Under the pieces are notes generated by a model that was not told where the DNA came from, made no database searches, and saw only the letters and a list, made by a program, of their open reading frames with translations. From Pontibacter fetidus (GTDB lineage Bacteria > Bacteroidota > Bacteroidia > Cytophagales > Hymenobacteraceae), in assembly GCF_010119545.1 (NCBI RefSeq), contig NZ_JAAEAA010000004.1:186001-250000 (forward strand): a stretch of DNA of 64,000 bases, written 5' to 3'. Below, piece after piece: positions 8,867-17,362 of this stretch (its first letter is position 1; each line of letters begins with the position of its first letter). The position numbers and the translations under genes were made by a program.

Positions 8867-9181
8867 AGGCTAAAAATTAAATTTGATGGCAGACTGATGA
8901 TAAGCTACAGGCTGATTAACTATAGCATCTGTAAGTTTATACATACAAATTAAACTATATTTTCTACATTCTGTAACTTTGCAGCTTCTAAAATTCTAAC
9001 ATTTAAGCGCTATACTTCAATTTGCAGCAATCAAGCAGCCTGTGTTATGCTTTTATGCAAGATGCTGGATAAGGCTTGTCACTCCTGCCACAGATAGATT
9101 CCCGTTAACTTTTGCTATAACCAGTTTGTAAACTATAGCCACAACTATAAACCTACCCCTCGCCTGCTCTATTCTGCTTTT
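8867..9181. other. Gene-free divergent spacer (315 bp)
   Basis: The spacer lies between the leftward DUF3857 gene and the rightward frameshifted gene, so promoters for both should lie here. A -7-like TAACTTTG is visible on the plus strand at 8974-8981, about 200 bp before the rightward gene, without a good -33 TTTG. Several CTATAG-type words occur. I see no conserved RNA or small gene. Confidence 0.4.
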
Positions 9182-9878
9182 ATGAAAAAGATCTGTTTCC
9201 TGGTTTTTATGCTGATAAGTATAGCCGCCAACGCTCAGCAAATTGCGCCTGATGCCAGGGCAACTATAGTTAAAACTGCAGTTATGAATGCCGTTGGTGG
9301 AGGTAAAGCGATCAAAGGAATCAGCCACTTTAGCTACACTATACACAAGACCACCTATAGTTCGGACACGACTGTTACCCGCACAGCTTATACACTGGAT
9401 CTGAACCGCAAACACATACAGGAAATACAGTTTACAGCTGCTGATACTATTACAAAATGGATTGGAGAAGATGGCGCCTGGCTGCAGAAGAATGGCATCA
9501 AAAACCACATTACCAGAAACGGACAATATAAGGCTACAACATATTTTCCTGACCAACTTTATACCGATGCTGCAAAACGACAGCCTGGTGTATGAGTATA
9601 AAAAATCTGTAGTTTATAAAGACCGTGAAGCCCAAATTGTGCAGGTGTATACGCCACAAAAAAAGGCCCTGCTCATGGACATGTTTGTTGACGCTAAAAC
9701 CGGGAAGATACTCACCTCTTCTAAACCTGACCCTGAAACGGACAACTATAATTACTTTGCTGATGAACTGGACTACCAGCCGATCGGGAAGGGTGTGATT
9801 TTTCCGTTAGTATACCAGGTATGGGTAAAGGGTAAGCTAGTAACAGAAGGGAAGTTTTTAAACGTAGTGGTGAAGTGA
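9182..9878 (+). pseudogene. Frameshifted secreted protein (LolA/outer-membrane-lipoprotein-sorting-like)
   Basis: Two overlapping frames together encode one protein. Frame A (9182-9595) starts with the signal peptide MKKICFLVFMLISIAANAQ and runs to about FPDQLYTD. Frame B (open to 9878) continues from about LQNDSLVYEYKK to the stop. Removing one base near 9555-9575 gives a continuous 231-residue product. The C-terminal part, with FVDAKTGKIL and GVIFPLVYQV, resembles the LolA-like fold seen in Bacteroidota exported proteins; this is tentative. No slippery heptamer or stimulatory hairpin is evident. A real inactivating indel or a sequence error therefore fits better than programmed frameshifting. 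Confidence 0.65.
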
Positions 9879-9938
9879 TAAAAGAAAAACAGAGCGGCAG
9901 CCTAGGGTGTGATGGAGGCCTGCCGCCCTGCAGTTATA

Positions 9939-10307
9939 CTATAGGTAGGTTGCAAAATTATCGGTGTTCTGCCAGAATTCGCGGCAGGCTTTTCGCTGTT
10001 CTTCTAAAAATTCAGCGTCTTTTTTTAGTTCTCTCCAGTTGCCGTAGCCCAAGCGCTCGCATAGCCTGAAGAAGTTGTCGCCCTGGTTCTTAAAGCCTTT
10101 GGTGCTAACCAGTGCGCTTAATAAGGGTCTGCCCTCCGAGTGTTCCTCTTCCGAGATCTCGTCTATCACTTCAATCAGCTCTGCTTTTTCGTAAGTGTTA
10201 TCTAGGTTTAAGCCTAATTCGGCCTCGTAGATAAGGTTTTGGAAGGTCATTTGGTTAGCTCTGCCGCGAGCTACCTGAATAAGTTTTTTACGTACGCGTG
10301 TATTCAT
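9939..10307 (-). CDS. Conserved hypothetical protein, 122 aa
   Basis: The frame is open further upstream, but I chose the ATG at 10307 because MNTRVRKKLIQ begins the compact hydrophilic part. The longer version would add an unlikely 39-residue leader. The protein is charged and mostly helical, with an acidic middle (EVIDEISEEEHSEG), a G-Y-G-NWRELKKD segment and no signal peptide or Cys motif. It should be cytoplasmic. I do not recognise a family. The next upstream gene on this strand is the TIGR03915-type gene, 178 bp away, so co-transcription is possible but not clear. Confidence 0.6.
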   Translation of the reverse strand: MNTRVRKKLIQVARGRANQMTFQNLIYEAELGLNLDNTYEKAELIEVIDEISEEEHSEGRPLLSALVSTKGFKNQGDNFFRLCERLGYGNWRELKKDAEFLEEQRKACREFWQNTDNFATYL

Positions 10308-10485
10308 ATGTGCAAAAACTATAACTAAAGCCGCAGATCGTGGTAAGACCACTTTATGCATTAGCAGGTTTTCTGCCGCTTGTTTTAAAATAAATATATA
10401 GTAATGCTTACGTGCAGCGTACACCGTATGTTACAGGTGAGTGCAATTTTCTGCTCCTTTTTTCGGAACAAGGTTCGTTTTGGGG

Positions 10486-11262
10486 TTATGCCTGCATGCG
10501 TGGCTGTTTTTCGGAAAGATATTTCCAGTAACGTTTGGGAATATGCCTTAGGTGCAATTTCGGGTTTTTACGCTCCGGTATGTTTACGTGATCAAAGTAT
10601 ACCTGCCATAATTGTTTGTATGTATGCTCTTCTTCCATTACTGCCGACTCCGGCAACACGCCTATACCTTTTCGGGGCGCTGCATCCAGTGTTATAAAAG
10701 TTGTAGTGTGCAGATCGTAGTAGGCACCGTACCGGCGACGCGTGTCGTAAATGGCCCAAAGCTGGTCGGCGTAGCGTTTCGTAAAATGGCTGATGATAAC
10801 GGGCAGCACATTAAAGTCAGGCTCAATGTGCGCATAGTATAGCTCTTCGGTTGTCTTCTGGAAACGCACAAACGCTTCCATGCGGTGTTTTTCGCGGTGC
10901 AGTTGTTTAGCTGCCTGTTGCACCTGTAATACACACGGGGCTGTATAGTTGCCTTCTATACTTTCAGAGTTATCAAACGCGAGCTTAATATAACTGAATA
11001 TGGTTTGCTCAAAACCGGGCTGCTCCCACAGGTAAGTATAGTATAGCTCTTTAAGTGCGCTGGCAGATAAGCGCTTCTGCAATCCTTTCCATACTCTTCC
11101 GGCTTTCTCCTCATCAGCAGTAACGGCTATAGTTGTCCCGAAAATACCTGGCTGCGCCAGCTGCTCCTGCTCAATGGCAGTAGGCCAGGCTTTGCGCTCG
11201 TAGGCTTCGAACACTACCGTCAGCAGTCCTTCAAAAGAGCCGTCGTAAGTATAGAAATGCAT
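10486..11262 (-). CDS. TIGR03915-family putative DNA repair protein (DUF4130)
   Basis: The 258-residue protein starts MHFYTYDGSFEGLLTVVFEAY and contains SHFTKRYADQLWAIYDTRRRYGAYYD and a basic C-terminus (PKLHLRHIPKRYWKYL). These features match the TIGR03915 group, which is almost always encoded beside a TIGR03916 radical SAM protein, as here. In some taxa the domain is fused to uracil-DNA glycosylase-like enzymes, which is the reason for the DNA repair prediction; the actual reaction is unknown. It starts 7 bp after a 66-residue ORF that separates it from the radical SAM gene, so the three are probably one operon. Confidence 0.82.
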   Translation of the reverse strand: MHFYTYDGSFEGLLTVVFEAYERKAWPTAIEQEQLAQPGIFGTTIAVTADEEKAGRVWKGLQKRLSASALKELYYTYLWEQPGFEQTIFSYIKLAFDNSESIEGNYTAPCVLQVQQAAKQLHREKHRMEAFVRFQKTTEELYYAHIEPDFNVLPVIISHFTKRYADQLWAIYDTRRRYGAYYDLHTTTFITLDAAPRKGIGVLPESAVMEEEHTYKQLWQVYFDHVNIPERKNPKLHLRHIPKRYWKYLSEKQPRMQA

Positions 11263-11269
11263 TTAAAGC

Positions 11270-11470
11270 TTACTGGTTGTTGTTGCGGGCTTTCTCCTGT
11301 TTGCGCTCGGCCTGCATGCGCTGCAGGTGAGGTACCAACATGTTCAGTTTGCAATAACAGGATACGCGGGCAACTTTGTTATTCTTTCTCATCACTTTTA
11401 CTTTTATCGTTTTTATCTTTTTTGTTTCTGATTCTTGATCTGTAGCAACTGCTTTATACTTCTGTGCCAT
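11270..11470 (-). CDS. Small basic protein between the radical SAM and TIGR03915 genes
   Basis: The ORF encodes 66 residues. It begins 17 bp after the radical SAM stop and ends 7 bp before the TIGR03915 start, spacing that is typical of a real operon member. The product is very basic (KKIKTIKVKVMRKNNKVARV), with a CYC motif (VSCYCKLN) and a second basic cluster near the end, compatible with nucleic-acid binding. I do not know a named family. The tight packing is the main support; it could be a chance ORF in a spacer. Confidence 0.5.
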   Translation of the reverse strand: MAQKYKAVATDQESETKKIKTIKVKVMRKNNKVARVSCYCKLNMLVPHLQRMQAERKQEKARNNNQ

Positions 11471-11487
11471 AGCTATACTTGGTTTTA

Positions 11488-12753
11488 TCAGCCCACTTGC
11501 CGGAACAGGTCCAGCTGCTGGGTAAGCAACGGGCTCCGTACGGCACCATCTCCAAACAATATCTTATTCCTGATGCGCTGCGAGTCGAAGTCGTAAGGTT
11601 GCAGGCTTTTGTGGTTACAGGTTATAAAGTATTTTGCCCGCTTCAGCACCACGCCCATCTGCCGTAGATGTTCAAAAGTAAGAGCAGCAAACCTGCGCGC
11701 CGACACAATCTTCTTGGCCGACTTCACCCCAATTCCGGGTACTCTCAAAATCATTTCATAGTCTGCCGTGTTCAGCTCTACCGGGAAAGCATGGCGGTTG
11801 CGTAGCGCCCAGCTCAGTTTCGGGTCAATGTCCAGGTCAAGGTGCGGGTTGCTGTCATCCAGTATTTCCTTTACATCAAAGCCATAAAAGCGCATAAGCC
11901 AGTCAGCCTGGTAAATGCGGTTCTCTCTTATAATTGGTGGCTCCGTGATGATCGGCAAACGGTTATCGGCACTTACCGGCACGTAACCCGAATAATACAC
12001 GCGCTTCAAACTATAGTCTTTGTACAGCTGGTCCGATAGCAACAGGATCTGCTGGTCGTTCTCGGCGGACGCACCAACTATAAGCTGTGTACTTTGGCCG
12101 GCCGGTGCAAAAGTTGGCGCCGACTTAAAAAGCTTCTTCTCTTCTTTGGCCTGCATCAACTGCTGCTTAATGTTATCCATCGGCAGCAGTATTTCAGAGT
12201 AGCTTTTTTCCGGAGCTAATTTTTTCAGACTGTTTTCAGAAGGCAGTTCAATGTTTACGCTCAGGCGATCGGCATACAAACCGGCTTCTTTTATCAGTTC
12301 TTCGCTGGCACCCGGTATAGTTTTCAGGTGGATGTAGCCGTTAAACTTATGTTCCTGACGCAGCTTTTTGGCAATGCGTACCAGGCGCTCCATGGTGTAG
12401 TCGGCATTCGAGAAAATACCGGAACTCAGGAAAAGCCCCTCGATGTAGTTGCGGCGATAGAAGTTTATAGTTAAGTCTACTACTTCCTGCACCGTAAAGG
12501 CAGCTCTTTTAATGTCATTACTTTTGCGGGTAACGCAGTAAGCACAATCAAAAATGCAGTGGTTGGTAAGCAATATCTTCAGTAACGAAACACAACGGCC
12601 GTCTTCAGTATAACTATGGCAAATGCCCATCCCTTCCGCATTACCCAGGCCTTTGTTCTCGTTCTTCCGCTTTCCGCCGCTCGATGAACACGAAACATCG
12701 TATTTCGCAGCATCTGCTAATATCTTTAGTTTCTCTGTTATTCTGCTATCCAT
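11488..12753 (-). CDS. TIGR03916-family radical SAM protein, putative DNA modification/repair
   Basis: The 421-residue enzyme has a radical SAM iron-sulfur motif CIFDCAYC (C66, C70, C73) preceded by extra cysteines (C22, C45, C54). A helix-hairpin-helix DNA-binding element lies near 335-365 (ILRVPGIGVKSAKKIVSAR). That combination defines the TIGR03916 family, predicted to act on DNA bases with the adjacent TIGR03915 protein. It should be cytoplasmic and require S-adenosylmethionine and a [4Fe-4S] cluster. It is the first gene of the leftward three-gene set. The product is not established for any member I can name. Confidence 0.87.
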   Translation of the reverse strand: MDSRITEKLKILADAAKYDVSCSSSGGKRKNENKGLGNAEGMGICHSYTEDGRCVSLLKILLTNHCIFDCAYCVTRKSNDIKRAAFTVQEVVDLTINFYRRNYIEGLFLSSGIFSNADYTMERLVRIAKKLRQEHKFNGYIHLKTIPGASEELIKEAGLYADRLSVNIELPSENSLKKLAPEKSYSEILLPMDNIKQQLMQAKEEKKLFKSAPTFAPAGQSTQLIVGASAENDQQILLLSDQLYKDYSLKRVYYSGYVPVSADNRLPIITEPPIIRENRIYQADWLMRFYGFDVKEILDDSNPHLDLDIDPKLSWALRNRHAFPVELNTADYEMILRVPGIGVKSAKKIVSARRFAALTFEHLRQMGVVLKRAKYFITCNHKSLQPYDFDSQRIRNKILFGDGAVRSPLLTQQLDLFRQVG

Positions 12754-12995
12754 TCAGGCTATAGTTGTCTGCTTTAATGTTTTAAAGGTAGCACTTGATC
12801 AGCAATACTCCTAACAATTTTAGCAAAAACTTATAAACACGCTTATCAACATCTACATAAATACTAATTTAATTAGCATGCAGATTATGCTATAAAAGCG
12901 CCTATATCCATTTTAAGCGTATTGCGTAAGTGTTCTGCGCTTAAAAACCGTTATCTTTAGAAGGCTATACTTATTTTGTACCTCCTGTAAACTTT

Positions 12996-14900
12996 ATGCA
13001 TCCCTGCTCCCCTAACTATAGTTTAGCTTTGCGGCCGTTACTGCTGGCACTGCTTCTGCTATTTACTACAGGGTTAGCCGCACAAAAAAAACCGACTCCC
13101 AAGCCCGTTTTAGTTAAGCCCGATACTACCGTTATTATAACAGATACCACCCGCCATTTTGAAGAGCGCGTAATGCAGAACCTGAAGCAATTGTCGGAGC
13201 GGAAAACGATAATGGGGAAGTTGCTGAACTCGTTGCTGGAGTTTGACCCTAAAGACGAAGTACTGAACCTGGATGCAGAACTGATAGAGCGTGAATACGA
13301 ACGCCACAACTATAAAGTAGTGCGCAACATACGCATCGTTACGCAGGATGCTTTTGGCTATTCGATACAGGACACCACGCTGGTACCGGATAACTGGCTC
13401 GAAAAAACGGGCAATATCTTCCATGCAAAATCGAAGCGCAACCTTGTCCGGAACAAGCTGCTTTTTCAGAAAAACAAAGTGCTGGAACCGCTGGCGCTGG
13501 TAGAATCGGAGCGTTTGCTGCGACAAACGGATTACATACTGGATGCCCGCATAATAGTAGACGAACGCACCACCACCGACGACAGCCTGGATGTGATTGT
13601 CATTACCAAAGACGTATTCAGTTTAGGTGGGTCCGGTTCTTTTTCCCCCTCGTCTGGGTCAGGAAGGGTAACGGTTCGCGAGCTTAACTTTTTAGGCCTG
13701 GGCCATCAGCCAGAGATCACGTACCGCTTTAACCAGGAAAAGCCACGCCCCTGGGAGTTTGCCGGGCGCTATAGCATAGAGAACATTGGCAGGTCGTATA
13801 TTACCGCCGATGTAGCCTACATTAACCAGAATTACTACAAGGAGAAAAGCGCCTTCCTGCACCGTGATTTTTATGCGACCAATACCCGTTATGCCGGTGC
13901 TGCAGGTATAAGCCAGGTAGATGAGCGCATACTGCTGCCGCCTACCAGTGCAGATACAGTTCCGCAGTTTGGTAACCTGGGCTATACACGCCGCGATGCC
14001 TGGCTTGGTCGTGCCTTTAAATTCAAAACTTATAACCTGGGCTACGAACCGCGCGGCCGCATGATCATTGGTCTACGTGTAGTGGATACAAAGTATAACA
14101 CCACCCCTACTGCAAACTTCCAGAGCAACCAGCTATACCTGGGCAGTATAGGTTATAGCGTGCGTAAGTATTATAAAGACCGCTACCTTTTTGGTTTTGG
14201 CCGCACAGAAGATATTCCAGCCGGAAGCATCGTGTCGATTACCACAGGTTATGAAGATGGCACCGTTAAAGACCGCCGCTATTTGGGAGCATCGATAGCG
14301 TATGCCCGGTACAGCGCCAACTTTGGTTACCTGTATGGCAATGCATCTTATGGGTCATTTATTCGGGATGATGCCTGGGAACAGGGTATGTTGCAGGTGC
14401 AATCGTTATACTTTACCAGGTTGTATGAAAACGGCAACTGGAAACTGCGCCATTATGTACAGGGTCGTGCTACCTTTGGCCTTAACCGCAACCCCGAAGA
14501 GTTGCTTACTATTAATAACAACGAGGGCCTGCGCGGGTTTAACTCTGCCATGTTGCGCGGCAGCAAACGCTTTACGGTTAATTACGAGGCTAATTTATAT
14601 ACTCCTTTTTCTTTTCTGGGCTTTAAACTGGCGACTCTTGCCTTCGCTGATGTGGCCTGGCTCTCGGCCGGCAATAAAGCGAATCCGTTCAACTCCAAAC
14701 CTTATACCGGCTATGGGTTAGGCTTCCGGTTCCGGAATGAGTACCTGTCTTTCAGTACGATACAGATCCTGTTCAGCTTTTACCCGCGCCTGCCTGCCAA
14801 CGAAGACATCAGCAGTTTTAAAGTATACGAGGTTTCGCGCCCCTATTACGACTTCACTGATTTCCGTTTTGAGCGCCCGGGCGTAGCCGAATTCCGCTAA
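12996..14900 (+). CDS. Omp85-superfamily (BamA/TamA-like) outer-membrane protein
   Basis: The 634-residue protein has a signal peptide (ALRPLLLALLLLFTTGLAAQ) and a Pro/Lys linker. A POTRA-like region follows around 100-200 (EREYERHNYKVVRNIRI; LARIIVDERTT-type strands), then a C-terminal barrel with repeated Gly/aromatic strands. It is shorter than true BamA, with room for about one POTRA domain, so a specialised paralogue is more likely than the essential assembly factor. The expected location is the outer membrane. It stands alone between the rightward dps gene and the leftward radical SAM operon. The palindrome AACTATAGTT lies within its first codons (13014-13023). Confidence 0.78.
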   Translation: MHPCSPNYSLALRPLLLALLLLFTTGLAAQKKPTPKPVLVKPDTTVIITDTTRHFEERVMQNLKQLSERKTIMGKLLNSLLEFDPKDEVLNLDAELIEREYERHNYKVVRNIRIVTQDAFGYSIQDTTLVPDNWLEKTGNIFHAKSKRNLVRNKLLFQKNKVLEPLALVESERLLRQTDYILDARIIVDERTTTDDSLDVIVITKDVFSLGGSGSFSPSSGSGRVTVRELNFLGLGHQPEITYRFNQEKPRPWEFAGRYSIENIGRSYITADVAYINQNYYKEKSAFLHRDFYATNTRYAGAAGISQVDERILLPPTSADTVPQFGNLGYTRRDAWLGRAFKFKTYNLGYEPRGRMIIGLRVVDTKYNTTPTANFQSNQLYLGSIGYSVRKYYKDRYLFGFGRTEDIPAGSIVSITTGYEDGTVKDRRYLGASIAYARYSANFGYLYGNASYGSFIRDDAWEQGMLQVQSLYFTRLYENGNWKLRHYVQGRATFGLNRNPEELLTINNNEGLRGFNSAMLRGSKRFTVNYEANLYTPFSFLGFKLATLAFADVAWLSAGNKANPFNSKPYTGYGLGFRFRNEYLSFSTIQILFSFYPRLPANEDISSFKVYEVSRPYYDFTDFRFERPGVAEFR

Positions 14901-14963
14901 GCTTTTCAAATCCTTTTCTGCGCTTTTTCGGTAAGTATAGCTGTATAAATACAAACTATACCT

Positions 14964-15596
14964 ATGGAAAAACTAAGAGAAAAATCAGAATATGAAGGCA
15001 ACCCGGTAGGGTTATCAGATAATACAGCAAAAGTTATGGCCCGTGAACTGGACCGCCACCTGGCTTCTTTTATCACGCTGTTTAACCAGTATCATAAGCA
15101 CCACTGGATGGTAGAAGGCCCGCAGTTCAGAGACCTGCATTTGTTCTTTGAAGACCACTACACCCAACTGCACGAGCAGTACGACGCTATTGCCGAGCGC
15201 CTGACCGTAATGGGTTACTGCCCGACCTGCCACCCTAAAAAGCAACTGGAGCTATCTTACATAGAGCATGAAGAGGAAGGTGTTTTCAGGATTAGAGAGA
15301 TGCTGGCCAAGGACATGGACGATGAGAAGAACATTGCCATAGAGCTCCGTAAAACTATAAAACTTGCGTTCCAGCACGAAGATTTTGCAACCAAAGCTCT
15401 GTTGGAAGGAATCCTGATCAAAACAGAAGACCGCTGCCATCACATCGAGCACTTTTTAGGTGAAGATGGTTTATCTATAGGCCTTATTGCCAAACCCGAA
15501 GATATTATGGATGAAGAGGATAAGAAAAGCCGCAGCAGCAAACCTGGTTTAAGAGTAACAGCCAAAAAAGCTCCTGCAAAAGCAAAGGCGAAGTAA
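14964..15596 (+). CDS. dps: Dps-family DNA-binding ferritin with basic C-terminal tail
   Basis: This 210-residue Dps has ferroxidase ligands spaced exactly as in the family: H47, H59, D74 and E78. Dps proteins form dodecamers that oxidise and store Fe(II) using hydrogen peroxide and can coat DNA. The protein is longer than the usual 150-170 residues. A CPTCHP element (86-91) interrupts the core, and the C-terminal 30 residues are rich in Lys and Ala (AKKAPAKAKAK), a likely DNA-binding tail. A second, standard-length Dps is encoded at 37081-37554. A terminator follows directly, so this gene is probably monocistronic. Confidence 0.92.
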   Translation: MEKLREKSEYEGNPVGLSDNTAKVMARELDRHLASFITLFNQYHKHHWMVEGPQFRDLHLFFEDHYTQLHEQYDAIAERLTVMGYCPTCHPKKQLELSYIEHEEEGVFRIREMLAKDMDDEKNIAIELRKTIKLAFQHEDFATKALLEGILIKTEDRCHHIEHFLGEDGLSIGLIAKPEDIMDEEDKKSRSSKPGLRVTAKKAPAKAKAK

Positions 15597-15615
15597 GTAT
15601 AAAGTATAGATTTGA

Positions 15616-15646
15616 AAGGCGATGCAGCAATGTATCGCCTTTTTTG
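15616..15646 (+). terminator. Terminator of the dps gene at 14964-15596
   Basis: The 7-bp stem AGGCGAT (15617-15623) pairs with ATCGCCT (15634-15640), followed by a run of T, 20 bp after the stop codon. Confidence 0.82.
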
Positions 15647-15650
15647 TTTG

Positions 15651-15697
15651 TCTGAATCAGGATTTGTGGGATTTTAAAAGATGTATAGGATTTTATA
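15651..15697 (+). repeat. AATCCTG-type dispersed repeat, copy 1
   Basis: Starts TCTGAATCAGGATTT and continues with degenerate GGATT units every 9-12 bases. The same family is seen at 27541-27575, 35703-35750, 50552-50595 and 52155-52208. Confidence 0.65.
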
Positions 15698-15740
15698 ACT
15701 TATAGTGGGAGGTTATATGGGGTCTTGGCTTAGAATTAAT

Positions 15741-15773
15741 AGACGCTCCGAGGTGCAAGCACGCTCGGAGATC
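15741..15773 (+). repeat. 33-bp hairpin repeat, divergent copy 1
   Basis: Reads AGACG, then stem CTCCGAG, an 11-base loop ending GCACG, then CTCGGAG. Compared with the copy at 16268 both stem arms have changed, yet pairing is kept. Confidence 0.6.
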
Positions 15774-15820
15774 GGCTATAGCTATAGTTATGGCTTTAGT
15801 TTTATAGTTACCGTTTTACC

Positions 15821-16301
15821 TCACCCCAGCCCTCTCCTAAAAACAGGAGAGGGAGTTTTCTGACATTGCTCTAATTGAATTTATAGGTACAAACAAAGAG
15901 CGAATAGGTCGCGACCTGTCCCTACGGAACTACAACCACGATCAATCTCGAAGCAAACAAGTTTCATATCAACTATAGAAGTAGCTATCGAAAGATCTCA
16001 GTCTTTGGGTTGAGCGCCTTGTAGATTTCTGGTGGCGCAGCCATTGCGAGGAACGAGCAAAAGAAATGTACACCGCGCGATGCCCGAAGACGGGGCCTCC
16101 CGGCCGTGAGGGAGCTAAAGTAACTATAAAACTATAGGCAAGTAGAGCTCCCAGGATGAAAGGGTAATTGAAAGTATAGCTTGGTTCAAAGAAGTATAAT
16201 TACCAGCTATAGGACAAATAAGATTTCTCGGCTAGCGCTCGAAATGACAATAGAGATACTATAGCAAAGACGCTAGCAGGAGCTTCGCACGCTGCTAGTT
16301 C
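15821..16301 (+). repeat. Composite intergenic repeat, copy A (about 480 bp)
   Basis: It shares ordered blocks with copies B (38911-39465) and C (42697-43274). The blocks are a TCACCCCAGCC/TCTCC left part, the palindromic AGGTCGCGACCT followed by GTCCCTACGGAA (15906-15928), the CAGTCTTTGGGTTGAGCGCC block (15999-16018), the GACGGGGCCTCCCGGCCGTG block followed by AGGGAG (16089-16114), AGAGCTCCCAGGAT, an AGATTTCTC...TCGAAATGACA end, and the 35-bp hairpin repeat. It encodes no plausible protein. Confidence 0.75.
16268..16301 (+). repeat. 35-bp hairpin repeat, copy 2
   Basis: AGACG, stem CTAGCAG, loop GAGCTTCGCACG, stem CTGCTAG: a perfect 7-bp stem. It is located at the right end of composite element A. 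Confidence 0.7.
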
Positions 16302-16439
16302 ACCTTCTTTTTATACTTAACCTACTCCATATTATACTTTACCTTAAATATATAGCCGATAAGTTTTTAACCGCTGTTACAACTTTTAAAGCCCCCTGCT
16401 TTTTATTAGATTTGTTACACAACACAAACAACAACAGGT

Positions 16440-17279
16440 ATGGTAGATTTAGGCAATTACAACGAGCTCGAAATAGCCCGTGAAGTAGACTTTGGGGTGT
16501 ATTTAACTTCTGAAGACGGCGACATATTACTGCCTAAAAAATACCTACCCGAAGGCGCTCAGGTTGGCGACTTTGTACGCGTGTTCGTGTACCGCGACTC
16601 GGAAGACCGTGTAATTGCTACTAACCTTACCCCCTTTGCTACTGTCGGCGAGTTTGCTGGTTTATTGTGTAAAGATGCCTCCGGTTTTGGAGCTTTTATG
16701 GACTGGGGACTGGAAAAAGACCTGCTGGTGCCGCTCAATAACCAGAAAGACAAAATGATACCGGGCCGCAAATACTGTGTGTATGTCTATCTGGATGAGG
16801 CATCGGACCGGATTGTAGGTACCTCCAAAATTAATAAATACCTGAATACGGATACTTCCCAGTTGAAAGAAGGCGAAGAGGCACAGCTTTTAATTGCAGA
16901 ATATACTGACCTGGGTTATAACGTCATCATCAACAACGAATTTAAAGGCCTGCTTTACCGTAACGAGGTTTTTAAAGACCTGGAGATAGGCGATAAAGTA
17001 ACAGGCTACATTAAAACTGTCCGCCCGGATGGTAAGGTAGACGTAACGTTGCGCAAGCCAGGTGCAGATACTTTCAGTGAGATGGATGAGACGTCAACTA
17101 TAGTTATGCAGCTGCTGGAAGAACAGGGCGGCACCCTGAACCTGTCGGATAAAAGCGAGCCGGAAGATATTTACCGAATAGTGGGTGCCAGCAAAAAAAT
17201 GTTTAAGCGTGCTATTGGCAACCTGTACAGGGCCGGTAAAATCGAGATCTTCGATACCTATATTACGCTTAGGCGCTAG
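16440..17279 (+). CDS. cvfB: CvfB/YitL-family S1-domain RNA-binding protein
   Basis: The 279-residue protein contains S1-like OB domains in tandem, seen as FGVYLTSEDGDILLPKKYLP, then GFGAFMDWGLEKDLLVPL and FKGLLYRNEVFKDLEIGD...RPDGKVDVTLRKPG. It ends with a winged-helix-like tail (IYRIVGASKKMFKRAIGNLYRAGKI). This arrangement is that of CvfB, an RNA-binding regulator of virulence and stress genes in Firmicutes; its Bacteroidota role is not known. It should be cytoplasmic. A -7-like TAGATTTG lies 25 bp upstream of the ATG. It is followed by the DUF5916 gene after 83 bp. Confidence 0.88.
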   Translation: MVDLGNYNELEIAREVDFGVYLTSEDGDILLPKKYLPEGAQVGDFVRVFVYRDSEDRVIATNLTPFATVGEFAGLLCKDASGFGAFMDWGLEKDLLVPLNNQKDKMIPGRKYCVYVYLDEASDRIVGTSKINKYLNTDTSQLKEGEEAQLLIAEYTDLGYNVIINNEFKGLLYRNEVFKDLEIGDKVTGYIKTVRPDGKVDVTLRKPGADTFSEMDETSTIVMQLLEEQGGTLNLSDKSEPEDIYRIVGASKKMFKRAIGNLYRAGKIEIFDTYITLRR

Positions 17280-17362
17280 CAAGGCTATACTTCCGCAAAC
17301 ACCTAACTAAAATCAGACTTACAACTTATTGCAGCAGCGCTTTTCCAGGGCGCAGTTATATT

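Larger units (their letters stand above)
15597..16439. other. Gene-free 843-bp spacer filled with repeats
   Basis: In order it holds the dps terminator, an AATCCTG-type repeat, the divergent hairpin repeat, and composite intergenic element A with a second hairpin repeat at its right end. An AT-rich stretch with a -7-like TAGATTTG at 16407-16414, 25 bp before the cvfB start, closes the spacer. No credible gene was found on either strand. Confidence 0.6.

Noticed and set aside
9053-9556. 167-codon minus-strand frame opposite the frameshifted gene
   Set aside because: The plus strand carries a signal peptide and a coherent protein in two frames; the minus frame has no motif or start context.
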